A stretch of DNA of 34,005 nucleotides, taken from NCBI GenBank assembly GCA_036269895.1, contig DATBDN010000236.1, positions 1 through 34,005 on the forward strand. The letters are read 5' to 3'. Each line of letters begins with the position of its first letter. Position 1 is the stretch's first letter. The stretch comes from DATBDN01 sp036269895. GTDB taxonomy: Bacteria; Actinomycetota; Thermoleophilia; Solirubrobacterales; Thermoleophilaceae. Below, piece by piece: positions 1 to 8,518 of this stretch. Both the position numbers and the translations under genes were made by a program. The notes beneath the pieces were generated by a model, which was not told where the DNA came from, ran no database searches, and worked only from the letters and a program-made list of their open reading frames with translations.

Positions 1-1
1 C

Positions 2-439
2 AACGCCCAGAACAACATCTGGTATGTCATCCCGCAGTTCATCGGCTTCTGCATCTTCCTGGTGGCCGGCTTCGCGGAAACCGCGCGGCCGCCGTTCGAC
101 CTCCCGGAGGCCGATGCCGAGCTGGTCGCCGGCTACAACACCGAGTACGGCGGCATGCGCTTCGGCGCCTTCTACATGGCCGAGTACATGCACATCATCG
201 TGTTCTCCGGCCTGGCCACCGCGCTCTTCTTCGGCGGCTGGCATGGCCCTGGCCCGGAGGCACTCGGCCCCCTGTGGGTCACGCTCAAGATGTTCCTGCT
301 GGTCTGCTTCTTCATCTGGGCGCGCGCAACCCAGCCGCGCCTGCGCTACGACCAGCTCATGTCGTTCGGCTGGAAGGTCCTCCTGCCGCTTGCGACTGTC
401 AACGCCCTTGTCACAGCGATCCTGGTGGTGGTCACCTGA
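2..439 (+). CDS. nuoH: NADH-quinone oxidoreductase subunit H (NuoH), C-terminal part
   Basis: This is the last 145 residues of NuoH; the 5' end lies outside the window. NuoH (ND1 in mitochondria) is the membrane subunit that joins the hydrophilic arm of complex I to the proton-pumping arm and forms part of the quinone chamber. Visible family marks are the acidic quinone-site loop ETARPPFDLPEADAELVAG followed by the stretch containing YNTEYGGMRF and FYMAEYMH. Hydrophobic segments then run to a TGA stop at 437-439. The order nuoH-I-J-K-L-M-N is the normal operon order. The next gene, nuoI, begins at or just after this stop. Identity is secure and only the start is missing. Confidence 0.96.
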   Translation, partial: NAQNNIWYVIPQFIGFCIFLVAGFAETARPPFDLPEADAELVAGYNTEYGGMRFGAFYMAEYMHIIVFSGLATALFFGGWHGPGPEALGPLWVTLKMFLLVCFFIWARATQPRLRYDQLMSFGWKVLLPLATVNALVTAILVVVT

Positions 440-540
440 GCCCGTACACGCTCCCCGAGGAAGAGATCGTCATCGTCCACGGTCCCGAGCCCGGCGGCCC
501 CGGCGGTGCCTATCGCGCCTTCGGCGCAACCCTGAAGGGC

Positions 541-972
541 TTGCGCACAACCTTCATGCGCCTGTTCGAGAAGCCGGTCACGCTCGAATACCCGGAGCAG
601 AAGACGCCGGTCTATCCGCGCTTCCGCGGCCGCCACAAGCTGCACCGCTTCGAGGACACCGGCCTGGAGAAGTGCGTCGGCTGTTCGCTCTGCGCGGCCG
701 CCTGCCCGGCCGAGTGCATCCGCGTCGTCGCCGCCGAGAACACGCCCGACCACCAGGTCTCGGCCGGCGAGCGCTACGCGGCGGTCTACGAGATCAACAT
801 GAGCCGCTGCATCTTCTGCGGCTATTGCGAGATCGCCTGCCCCTTCGACGCGATCACGATGCAGCAGGACTACGAGCTGTCTGACTACGAGCGCACCGAC
901 CTGATCTTCACGAAAGAGATGCTGCTCCAGGATCCGCCGGAGCGGACGCCGCTTCGGAGGCCCGGCGAGTAG
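541..972 (+). CDS. nuoI: NADH-quinone oxidoreductase subunit I (NuoI), two-[4Fe-4S] ferredoxin subunit; start uncertain
   Basis: NuoI carries clusters N6a and N6b, which pass electrons towards N2 and quinone. From TTG 541 (143 aa) the two CxxCxxCxxxCP motifs are complete: Cys45/48/51/55 (CVGCSLCAAACP) and Cys90/93/96/100 (CIFCGYCEIACP). YPEQK and FRGRHKL are also typical of the family. The start is doubtful. The frame stays open through the end of nuoH, and the N-terminal helix usual in NuoI (here GAYRAFGATLKGL) begins near position 505. No ATG, GTG or TTG occurs in frame between 274, deep inside nuoH, and 541. Non-standard candidates are CTG 436, ATC 466 and ATC 472; an AGGAAG at 458-463 sits eight bases before ATC 472. 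TTG 541 is given as the first ordinary start codon and ATG 556 is a shorter alternative. The stop TAG shares one base with the nuoJ GTG. Confidence 0.9.
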   Translation: MRTTFMRLFEKPVTLEYPEQKTPVYPRFRGRHKLHRFEDTGLEKCVGCSLCAAACPAECIRVVAAENTPDHQVSAGERYAAVYEINMSRCIFCGYCEIACPFDAITMQQDYELSDYERTDLIFTKEMLLQDPPERTPLRRPGE

Positions 973-1589
973 TGGACGTCCTCCAGGGCATCTGCTTCTT
1001 CATCGCCGCGATCATCGCGCTCGGCGGCGCGGCGGGCGTTGTGCTGCTGCGCAACCCGTTCTTCAGCGTGCTCGCGCTGGTGCTGCACCTGCTGGCACTC
1101 GCCGCCCTGTTCCTGCTCCTGCACGCGCAGTTCCTGGCGGCGTCGCAGATCATCGTCTACGCCGGCGCGGTCATGGTGCTCTACCTGTTCGTCGCCGCCT
1201 ATGTGGGCGGGGTCGACGAGCCGTTGAGCCCGAGCGGGCCGCTGCTCACGATCGGCCCGCTGTTCGCCGGCGCACTCTTCCTCGAGCTAGTGATCGCCGC
1301 GCTCGGGAGCGGCCTGAGCGCGATCAACTCCGAGGGCGCGAAGATCGACCCGGGCTTCGGCGGCCCGGCGCAGTTCGGCCAACTGCTCCTGAGCCGCTTC
1401 CTGATCCCGTTCGAAACGGCGTCGTACCTGCTGCTGATCGCCGCCGTCGGCGCGGTCGTCCTGGCGCGCCGCCGGCGCGGCCTCGAGCACTTGGACGCCG
1501 AGACCGAAGCCGAGCTCGCGGAGCTGGCGGAGCCGCGGCCGCGGCCGGACGCCGGTCCAACCCCGATCGCACCGGGAGCAGAGGCCTGA
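972..1589 (+). CDS. nuoJ: NADH-quinone oxidoreductase subunit J (NuoJ)
   Basis: NuoJ (ND6) is a five-helix subunit of the complex I membrane arm, contributing to the charged axis between the quinone site and the antiporter-like subunits. The 205-residue product starts at GTG 972, whose first base is the last base of the nuoI stop codon. Hydrophobic helices fill residues 1 to about 165. The signature segment FLAASQIIVYAGAVMVLYLF (residues about 55-75) corresponds to the conserved TM3 of ND6, including its pi-bulge region. After the last helix comes an acidic, proline-rich cytoplasmic tail of about 45 residues that is not part of the conserved core. The stop overlaps the nuoK ATG as TGATG, so the two genes are translationally coupled. 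Confidence 0.95.
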   Translation: MDVLQGICFFIAAIIALGGAAGVVLLRNPFFSVLALVLHLLALAALFLLLHAQFLAASQIIVYAGAVMVLYLFVAAYVGGVDEPLSPSGPLLTIGPLFAGALFLELVIAALGSGLSAINSEGAKIDPGFGGPAQFGQLLLSRFLIPFETASYLLLIAAVGAVVLARRRRGLEHLDAETEAELAELAEPRPRPDAGPTPIAPGAEA

Positions 1590-1888
1590 TGGACGTCTCC
1601 TGGTACATCGTCCTGTCGGCGCTGATCTTCTGTGTCGGCTTGGCCGGGGTGCTGACGCGCCGCAACCCGTTGGTCGTGCTGCTCTCACTCGAGCTGCTGC
1701 TGAACGCCGGCAACCTCGCGCTGGTCGCCTTCAGCCGCATGTGGGGCAACGCCGACGGGCAGATCTTCGCGCTGGTCGTGATGGTCGTCGCGGCCTGCGA
1801 GGTCGTCGTCGGCCTTGGCCTGATCGTCGCGATGTACCGGAACCGCATCCCGATCGACGTCGACGAGATGTCGGAGCTTCACGGCTGA
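1589..1888 (+). CDS. nuoK: NADH-quinone oxidoreductase subunit K (NuoK)
   Basis: NuoK (ND4L) is a three-helix membrane subunit holding two buried glutamates of the complex I proton path. The product is 99 aa, the normal length. Both glutamates are present: one in SLELLLNAGNLAL (TM2, about residue 33) and one in AACEVVVGLGLIVA (TM3, about residue 70). The start ATG overlaps the nuoJ stop (TGATG), and the stop TGA at 1886-1888 overlaps the nuoL ATG in the same way. There is nothing unusual in the sequence. Confidence 0.96.
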   Translation: MDVSWYIVLSALIFCVGLAGVLTRRNPLVVLLSLELLLNAGNLALVAFSRMWGNADGQIFALVVMVVAACEVVVGLGLIVAMYRNRIPIDVDEMSELHG

Positions 1889-3900
1889 TGAGCACCGGAA
1901 CCTGGGGCTGGCTGATCCTTGCGTTCCCGCTTGCCGGGTGCATCGTCCTCGCGCTTGGATGGCGGGTGTGGCCCGGACGCGCGGCGGGCTGGCTCGGGAC
2001 GCTTGCGATCGCGCTCGCCTTCGTGTCGTCGATCGGGGCGTTCCTGTCGCTTTTGTCGAAGGATCCCGATCAGCGCCAGGTCGTCTCGAACGCCTTCGAC
2101 TACATCAACATCGCCGGGCTGCACGTGAAGCTCGGGATCCTGGTCGACCCGCTGTCCGTCCTGATGTGCCTGATCGTCAGCGGCGTGTCGACGCTGATCC
2201 ACCTCTACTCGGTCGCCTACATGGACTCCGACCGCGGGTACGTGCGCTTCTTCTCGTATCTGAACTACTTCGTCTTCTCGATGCTGCTGCTGGTCCTCGG
2301 GTCCAACTTCATCATCCTGATCGTGGGCTGGGCGTTCGTGGGCGCGGCGTCGTACCTGTTGATCTCGTTCTGGTACCGCCGCGACACAGCTGTGCGCGCC
2401 GGCATCAAGGCGTTCGTGATGAACGTGATCGGCGACGTCGGTCTCGTGATCGCGGCGTTCCTGTTGTTCGACAAGACCGGCTCGCTCGACTACGCCGTCG
2501 TGTTCGCGAAGGCGCCGCACGTCTTCCACCACAACGACGGCGTGCTCGTCGGCGCCTGCCTGATGCTGCTTGTGGGCGCGTTCGCCAAGTCGGCGCAGAT
2601 CCCGCTCCACACCTGGCTTCCGGACGCCATGGAGGGCCCTACCCCGGTCTCCGCCCTGATCCACGCCGCGACGATGGTCACGGCGGGCGTCTACCTGATC
2701 GCGCGCACGCACGTGCTGTTCGAGCAGGCGCCGACGGCTGCCGACGTCGCGGCCATCCTCGGCACCGCGACGCTGTTCGTGGCGGGGACGATCGCGCTGG
2801 TCGTGACCGACCTGAAACGCGTGATCGCCTACTCGACGATGTCGCAGATCGGCTACATGGTGCTGGGTGTCGCGAGCTTCGGCTACGCCGCCGGCATGTT
2901 CCACCTCATGACGCACGCCTTCTTCAAGGCGCTTCTGTTCATGGGCGCCGGGTCCGTCATCAGCGCGATGGGCGGCATCCAGAACATGGATCGCATGGGC
3001 GGCTTCCGGCGGGCGATGCCATTCACGTTCATCACCTTCACCATCGGCGCCATGGCGCTGGCGGGCGTCCCGCTGATGTCGGGCTGGTTCTCGAAGGACT
3101 CGATCATCGGCTTCGAGTTCCACCGCGGCGGCGCGCTGTTCCCGGCGCTCGGCGTGATCGCGCTGATCGGCGCCTTCCTGACGGCCTTCTACTCGTTCCG
3201 GATGGTCTTCCGCACGTTCTTCGGCGAACCGGTGCCCGAAGCTGCCGAGCTCGAGGAAGGCCATCTGGCACATGGCGAGCACGTGAACCCCATGAGCGGC
3301 GAGCCCGAGGACACCGAGGTCGGCTTCCCCGGCGCTGAGCATCACATCGCCGAGCGCGACTGGCCGATGCGCGCAGCGATGGCGCCGCTGGCGTTGTTGT
3401 CCATCCTGGGCGGGGTCGTGCTGATCCCCGGAGTGACCGACTGGTTCGACAAGTTCCTCGAGCCGAGCTTCAAGGACTCGAAGTACTACTCGAACATCCC
3501 GAGCACGGGAGCCGAATGGGTAGGGCTCGTGATCGGCGGCGCGGTCGCGTTCGCAGGCATCGGCTTGGCGTGGGTGGTGTACATGCGCCGCCGCGGCGTG
3601 ACGCTGCGACTGGCTGAGCGTTACCGCGGCGTGCACGACTTCCTGGCGCACAAGTGGTACTTCGACGAGCTCTACGACGTCGTCTTCGTGCGGCCGATCG
3701 CGAACTTCGGCGTCTACAGCCGCGGCGTGATCGAGAGCCGCTTCGTGCAGGGCTTCATCGTCGGCGGCGCTGTCGGCGTGGTGCGCGCGGGCACCTCGCT
3801 CGCGCGCGCGGTCGAGAACGGTTACGTACGCGCATACGCGCTGCTGCTCGTGATCGGCGTGCTCTGTCTCGGCCTCTACTTCCTGGTGCAGTCGACATGA
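1888..3900 (+). CDS. nuoL: NADH-quinone oxidoreductase subunit L (NuoL), with Ala in place of the TM5 glutamate
   Basis: NuoL (ND5) is the distal antiporter-like, proton-pumping subunit of complex I. The 670-aa product starts at ATG 1888, which overlaps the nuoK stop. Family marks are IGDVGL with Asp183, the broken-helix lysine Lys234 in FAKSAQIPLHTWLPDAMEGP, SALIHAATMVTAGVYLI, and GWFSKDSII in the later helices. The C-terminal lateral helix and final membrane segment are present. A His/Glu-rich loop lies near residues 450-480. The odd point is TM5: the usual GWExVG reads GWAFVGAASYLL, with GCG (2332-2334) coding Ala149 where E. coli NuoL has Glu144. The equivalent acid is kept in NuoM (Asp136) and NuoN (Glu141). 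The reading frame is intact, so this is a substitution and not a damaged gene. Function is otherwise certain. Confidence 0.96.
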   Translation: MSTGTWGWLILAFPLAGCIVLALGWRVWPGRAAGWLGTLAIALAFVSSIGAFLSLLSKDPDQRQVVSNAFDYINIAGLHVKLGILVDPLSVLMCLIVSGVSTLIHLYSVAYMDSDRGYVRFFSYLNYFVFSMLLLVLGSNFIILIVGWAFVGAASYLLISFWYRRDTAVRAGIKAFVMNVIGDVGLVIAAFLLFDKTGSLDYAVVFAKAPHVFHHNDGVLVGACLMLLVGAFAKSAQIPLHTWLPDAMEGPTPVSALIHAATMVTAGVYLIARTHVLFEQAPTAADVAAILGTATLFVAGTIALVVTDLKRVIAYSTMSQIGYMVLGVASFGYAAGMFHLMTHAFFKALLFMGAGSVISAMGGIQNMDRMGGFRRAMPFTFITFTIGAMALAGVPLMSGWFSKDSIIGFEFHRGGALFPALGVIALIGAFLTAFYSFRMVFRTFFGEPVPEAAELEEGHLAHGEHVNPMSGEPEDTEVGFPGAEHHIAERDWPMRAAMAPLALLSILGGVVLIPGVTDWFDKFLEPSFKDSKYYSNIPSTGAEWVGLVIGGAVAFAGIGLAWVVYMRRRGVTLRLAERYRGVHDFLAHKWYFDELYDVVFVRPIANFGVYSRGVIESRFVQGFIVGGAVGVVRAGTSLARAVENGYVRAYALLLVIGVLCLGLYFLVQST

Positions 3901-5375
3901 CGATCCATCTATCGCTGATCGTCTTCCTGCCGCTGCTCGCCGGCTTCATCGGGCTGCTGCTGCCGCGGCGCTGGGCGGCGTCGTTCGCGACCGCGGGCGC
4001 GTTCGTCACGCTGGCCTACGTCGTCGTCGCGCTCTTCCGGTTCAAGACCGGTGGGGGACTGCAGTTCGTCACCGACGACAACTGGATCAAGGAGCTGGGC
4101 ATCCACTACCGGCTCGGCATCGACGGGCTGAACCTCTGGCTGATCGTCGTGACGGCGTTCCTGTGGCTGCCGACCACGGTCATCGCGGCTGTCCGCGAGT
4201 GGGATCGGCCGCGCATCTTCTTCTTCAACCTGATGCTCGCGGAGACGGCCATCCTCGGCGTCTTCTGCGCGCAGGACCTGGCGCTGTTCGTCCTGTTCTT
4301 CGACCTGACGCTGGTGCCGTTCTACTTCCTGATCGGCGCGTGGGGCGGCGAGAACCGCGTGCAGGCCACGACGAAATTCGTCATCTACACGCTGGCGGGG
4401 TCGCTGCTGATGCTGGCGGGCGCGGTGGCGCTCGGCGTCCTGGCCACGCCGCCCGACGGCCAGATCTCGTTCTCGTTCGCGGACCTGGCGCAGCGCTCGC
4501 TGCCGGCGGGCACGCAGTACTGGATCTTCCTGTTGTTCGCGGCCGCGTTCCTGGTGAAGGCGCCGGCGTTCCCGCTGCACGGCTGGGTGCCTGACACCTA
4601 CCGTGCGACGCCGATCCCGGTGCTGATCGGGCTGTCGGCGGTGCTGTCGAAGCTCGGCGTGTATGGCTTCGTGCGGATCGTGCTGCCGCTGCTGCCCGAT
4701 GCGTCGAAGCACTTCCAGGAAGTGATGATGCTGATCGCGATCGTGTCGATCCTGTACGGGTCGGTGCTCGCGTTCTCGCAGGACGAAGCGCGGCTGGTCG
4801 TGGGCTACTCGTCCATCGCCCAGCTCGGCTTCATCATCCTCGGGATCTTCTCGCTGGATCCGAAGGGCGTCGACGGCGCGGTGTTCCAGATGGTCAACCA
4901 CGCGCTGGTCGTGGCGCCACTGTTCCTCGTGATCGCTGTGCTTGCGGAGCGCCTGCCGGGCGGTGGAGGACGGTTGTCGGCGATGGGCGGGATGGCGCTG
5001 CGTGCGCCAGTGCTCGCGGCGCTGCTGTTGATCGCGACGTTCGCGACGCTCGCGATGCCCGGCTCGGCCAACTTCGCGGGCGAGCTCCTGATCCTGTTCG
5101 GTGCCTTCAACACGAAGTTCGTGTACGGGATCGTGGCCACCGCCGGCGTGGCGCTTGCGTCCGTCTACATGATCCGCTTCTACCAGCGGGCGATGCACGG
5201 GCGCGAGGGCGCCGGCGTGCAGTCGCGTGACATCCTGCCCGTCGGGCCTGACCTGGCGACGATCGCGCCGCTGATCGCGGTGATCGTGGCGCTCGGCGTG
5301 TGCCCGCAGATCGTCCTGTCGAAGCTCGACGCGGGCAAGCAGCTTCCGAATTCGGCACAGGTCGCTCAGCGATGA
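3897..5375 (+). CDS. nuoM: NADH-quinone oxidoreductase subunit M (NuoM)
   Basis: NuoM (ND4) is the middle antiporter-like, proton-translocating subunit. The 492-aa product starts at ATG 3897, overlapping the nuoL stop as ATGA. Key residues are Asp136 in FVLFFDLTLVPFYFLIG, the place of the conserved TM5 glutamate, so a conservative change. Others are the broken-helix lysine Lys221 in FLVKAPAFPLHGWVPDTY and Lys252 in AVLSKLGVYGF. About 14 hydrophobic segments are spread over the whole length, as expected. The stop overlaps the nuoN start (ATGA at 5372-5375). Length and motif order are normal. Confidence 0.96.
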   Translation: MTIHLSLIVFLPLLAGFIGLLLPRRWAASFATAGAFVTLAYVVVALFRFKTGGGLQFVTDDNWIKELGIHYRLGIDGLNLWLIVVTAFLWLPTTVIAAVREWDRPRIFFFNLMLAETAILGVFCAQDLALFVLFFDLTLVPFYFLIGAWGGENRVQATTKFVIYTLAGSLLMLAGAVALGVLATPPDGQISFSFADLAQRSLPAGTQYWIFLLFAAAFLVKAPAFPLHGWVPDTYRATPIPVLIGLSAVLSKLGVYGFVRIVLPLLPDASKHFQEVMMLIAIVSILYGSVLAFSQDEARLVVGYSSIAQLGFIILGIFSLDPKGVDGAVFQMVNHALVVAPLFLVIAVLAERLPGGGGRLSAMGGMALRAPVLAALLLIATFATLAMPGSANFAGELLILFGAFNTKFVYGIVATAGVALASVYMIRFYQRAMHGREGAGVQSRDILPVGPDLATIAPLIAVIVALGVCPQIVLSKLDAGKQLPNSAQVAQR

Positions 5376-6910
5376 CCCACCTGACGCCTCCACACATCGA
5401 CTACCAGGGCCTGGCTCCGCTACTCGCGGTCACCGGTGGCTCGATCGTGGTGCTGATGGCCAGCCTGTTCCGGACGCGCTGGGTGCATCGCGTGCTGATC
5501 CCGGCGTTGACGGTGATCGCGCTTGGCGCAGCCATCGGGCTGTCGATCTGGAACTGGCAGCCCGGCGACAGCAAGCCGATCATGGAGGGCGCGCTGGCCG
5601 TCGACACGTTGTCGCTGGGGATCTCGATGCTCTGCTACATCGCCGGCATCGGCACGGTGTTCCTCTCGCTGCGCTCGCTCGCGCTGCGGCAGGCGGGCGG
5701 CGGCGAGTACTTCACCCTGATGCTCGGCTCGATCGCGGGGATGAACGTTCTGGCCTCGGCGGAGAACCTGGTCACGCTGTTCGTCGGCCTGGAGCTCCTG
5801 TCGATCCCGCTGTACGTGCTGTGCGCCACTGAGATCCACAAGCGTGTATCGCTTGAAGCGGGCCTGAAGTACCTCGTCATCGGGTCGGTCGGGTCGGGCA
5901 CGCTGCTCTACGGCCTGGCGTTCGTCTACGGGGCGACCGGCGCGACCGACTTCAGCGCGATCGCGACTGCGATCGGCGGCAAGGTGTCCGCTACCGACCC
6001 GATGCTGCTGACGGGCATCGCGCTCGCGGCGACCGGCCTGGCCTTCAAGGCTTCGATTGCGCCGTTCCACACGTGGACGCCGGACGTGTACCAGGGCGCG
6101 CCGACTCCCGTGACGGCGTTCATGGCCGTTGCGACCAAGGCTGCAGCGTTCGCCGTCTTCCTGCGCCTGTTCGTCGAGGCGTTCCCCGACGTGCAGCCCA
6201 CGTGGTCCGATGCGCTCGCGGCGCTCGCGATGATCACGATCGTCGTCGGCAACGTCGGCGCGCTCCCCCAGCGGTCGCTCAAGCGGCTGCTCGCGTGGTC
6301 GGGCGTCGGGCAGGCGGGCTACATCCTCACCGGCGTGATCGTCGGCACGCAGCTCGGGCTGCAGGCGATGGCGTTCTACCTCGCGGTGTACCTCGTCATG
6401 AACATGGCGGCGTTCGCGGTGGTGATCGCGCGCGAACGCGTATCGCCGGCAGCTGACGACATCTCGTCGTTCGAGGGGCTGGGCCGCGCCGACCCGTGGC
6501 TTGCGCTGCCGCTGACGATCGCGATGCTCGGCCTGGCAGGGTTCCCAGCGACGGCCGGGTTCATCGGGAAGTTCTATCTCCTGCGCGCGGCCATCGACGG
6601 GGGCTGGGACTGGCTCGCGGTCTTCATCGTGATCGGCTCGATCATCTCCCTCGGCTACTACCTGAAGGTGGTCGCGGTGATGTGGCTGGGGCCCGTCGAG
6701 GTATCCGTGCGGCCGGCCGACGGCGGGCCGGTGCGGCGGCTGGCGCGCGTCGGCGGCTGGTCACCGGAGGCCGAGGGGCGCGCGCAGCCGGAGGTGCTGG
6801 CCGTCGCCGTGATCATGGCGGCCGGTGTGATCTTCTTCGGCATCGTCCCGTCGCCGTTGCTGAACCTGGCGGCCGACGTCGGCACGGCGCTGCAGAACAT
6901 CTTCAGCTGA
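5372..6910 (+). CDS. nuoN: NADH-quinone oxidoreductase subunit N (NuoN)
   Basis: NuoN (ND2) is the antiporter-like subunit closest to the quinone module. The product is 512 aa and the last gene of the nuo operon. All expected charged residues are visible: Glu141 (FVGLELLSIPLYVL), Lys166 (GLKYLVIGS), Lys226 in FKASIAPFHTWTPDVYQGAP, and Lys256 (VATKAAAF). This start is chosen because ATG 5372 overlaps the nuoM stop by four bases; upstream in-frame codons lie inside nuoM. The stop is three bases from the stop of the convergent aldehyde dehydrogenase gene (6914), and no hairpin terminator separates the two. Confidence 0.96.
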   Translation: MTHLTPPHIDYQGLAPLLAVTGGSIVVLMASLFRTRWVHRVLIPALTVIALGAAIGLSIWNWQPGDSKPIMEGALAVDTLSLGISMLCYIAGIGTVFLSLRSLALRQAGGGEYFTLMLGSIAGMNVLASAENLVTLFVGLELLSIPLYVLCATEIHKRVSLEAGLKYLVIGSVGSGTLLYGLAFVYGATGATDFSAIATAIGGKVSATDPMLLTGIALAATGLAFKASIAPFHTWTPDVYQGAPTPVTAFMAVATKAAAFAVFLRLFVEAFPDVQPTWSDALAALAMITIVVGNVGALPQRSLKRLLAWSGVGQAGYILTGVIVGTQLGLQAMAFYLAVYLVMNMAAFAVVIARERVSPAADDISSFEGLGRADPWLALPLTIAMLGLAGFPATAGFIGKFYLLRAAIDGGWDWLAVFIVIGSIISLGYYLKVVAVMWLGPVEVSVRPADGGPVRRLARVGGWSPEAEGRAQPEVLAVAVIMAAGVIFFGIVPSPLLNLAADVGTALQNIFS

Positions 6911-6913
6911 CGG

Positions 6914-8518
6914 TCACTCGACGGGGATGCCGTGGCGCATCGTGTTCTCGGACACGACGTGCGGCTCGACGAACTGGAGCAGGTAGTCGGGCCCGCCCGC
7001 CTTGGCGCCGATGCCGCTGCGACGGTTGCCGCCGAATGGCTGGCGGGCCACCATCGCGCCGGTGATGTGGCGGTTCACGTAGAGGTTGCCTACGGGTGAG
7101 CGGCCGATCACGTAGTTGATAGTCGCCGGGCTGCGGCTGAAGAGGCCGCCGGTAAGCGCGAACGGCGAAGACTCAACGGCGTCGCATGCGGCCTCGATCG
7201 ACTTGAAGCGCTCAACCGCAAGGACGGGCCCGAAGATCTCGTCGCGCAGGACCGGCGAGTCAGGCGGCAGATCGGTGGCGAGCGTCGGCGGGCAGAAATG
7301 GCCGGAGCCAGGGACGGCGTCGCGCGCAGCGGCTATTCGCCCGTCGCGGCGGGCTATCTCGACGTATTCGAGGACTCGGTTCTGGGCCTCGTCGTCGATG
7401 ACCGGCGGCACGTCGGTTCCGAAGGTGTCCGCCTGCCCGACGCGCAGCACTTCGACGGCGCCGGCCAGCCGCTCGATCAGCAGATCGGCGACCGCGTCGT
7501 GGGCGAGCACGCGCGCAGCTGCCGAGCACTTCTGCCCGGCATAGACGAACGCCGACTTGACGATGGCCGGCACCACCTCGTCGAGGTCGGCGTCGGAGTC
7601 GACGATCAGGCAGTTCTTTCCGCCCATCTCCGCGACCACGCGCTTTACGTGCGTCTGCCCGTCCGGCGTGTCGGCGGCGTTCCGCACGATCTCCAGGCCG
7701 ACCGCGCTCGAGCCCGTGAAAGCGATTGTGTGGACGCGCGGATCGCGCACCAGCGCGGCGCCGACGTCGCCGAATCCGGTGAGCAAGTTGACCGCGCCGG
7801 CCGGCGCACCCGCTTGCAGCAGCGCCTCCACGATGACGTGGCCGCAGGCCGGCGACTGCTCCGCCGGTTTCAGGACAACGCCATTGCCGGTCACGAGCGC
7901 GGCGCTCGTCATCCCGCACGCGATCGCGATCGGGAAGTTCCACGGCGCGATGACCGCGCAGATGCCTCGCGGCTCGTAGCGCATCGTGTTGCGCTCGCCC
8001 GGAACCTGCAGGAGCGGTGCGCCGTTCCCAATCTCGATCGCCTGGCGCGCGTAGTACTCGAGGAAGTCGATTGCCTCGCAGATGTCGGCGTCCGCCTCGG
8101 CCCAGGGCTTCGCGCATTCGCGGACGGCGAGCGCCGCTAGTTCGAGGCGGCGCGAGCGCATGATCTCGGCCGCGCCGATCAGGACCTGCGCGCGCTCCTC
8201 CCATGACTTCGCTCGCCACTCCGGGAAGGCGGCGACGGCCGCATCGATTGCGGCGGATGCGTCCGCCTCGGTGCCGCGCGCAGCGACCGCGACCACTCGG
8301 GACGGATCGCCCGGATCGGTCGATTCGAATGTCGCGGATGCGCCGCCGGCGGATCGGCCGGATGCGCCGCGGCCGGATCCGGCCGACCGCGATTCGCCGA
8401 TGATCAGCGGGACTTCTATCGGCAGCCGCGCGTCCAGCTCGCGCAGCGCGCCCAGCAGCGCCTCGCGATTCGCCGCACGCCGCAACTCCAACACCGGTTC
8501 GTTCTCGAATGGCTTCAC
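6914..8518 (-). CDS. pruA: L-glutamate gamma-semialdehyde (1-pyrroline-5-carboxylate) dehydrogenase
   Basis: This is an NAD-dependent aldehyde dehydrogenase that oxidises glutamate gamma-semialdehyde to glutamate, the second step of proline catabolism. The 534-aa product has the ALDH signatures: APWNFP (191-196) for the cofactor loop, FTGS (267-270), catalytic Glu297 in AEMGGKN, nucleophile Cys331 in GQKCSA, and EIFGPVL (427-433). The C-terminal QPFGGNRRSGIG segment matches the P5CDH subgroup. The start is GTG 8518, which overlaps the upstream proline dehydrogenase stop as GTGA and leaves no intergenic space. The context fixes the substrate. Residues about 43-63 are a Gly/Ser/Arg/Ala low-complexity stretch, coded by a cgg/gat-rich run at about 8330-8395, that interrupts the N-terminal arm. 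It lies outside the catalytic core. Confidence 0.93.
   Translation of the reverse strand: MKPFENEPVLELRRAANREALLGALRELDARLPIEVPLIIGESRSAGSGRGASGRSAGGASATFESTDPGDPSRVVAVAARGTEADASAAIDAAVAAFPEWRAKSWEERAQVLIGAAEIMRSRRLELAALAVRECAKPWAEADADICEAIDFLEYYARQAIEIGNGAPLLQVPGERNTMRYEPRGICAVIAPWNFPIAIACGMTSAALVTGNGVVLKPAEQSPACGHVIVEALLQAGAPAGAVNLLTGFGDVGAALVRDPRVHTIAFTGSSAVGLEIVRNAADTPDGQTHVKRVVAEMGGKNCLIVDSDADLDEVVPAIVKSAFVYAGQKCSAAARVLAHDAVADLLIERLAGAVEVLRVGQADTFGTDVPPVIDDEAQNRVLEYVEIARRDGRIAAARDAVPGSGHFCPPTLATDLPPDSPVLRDEIFGPVLAVERFKSIEAACDAVESSPFALTGGLFSRSPATINYVIGRSPVGNLYVNRHITGAMVARQPFGGNRRSGIGAKAGGPDYLLQFVEPHVVSENTMRHGIPVE

Noticed and set aside
1879..3651. Long minus-strand open frame (590 codons) opposite nuoL, and similar ones opposite nuoM, acs and others.
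   Set aside because: These are GC-rich antisense shadows with His/Arg/Asp-rich translations and no family motifs; the plus-strand complex I and acs genes are certain.
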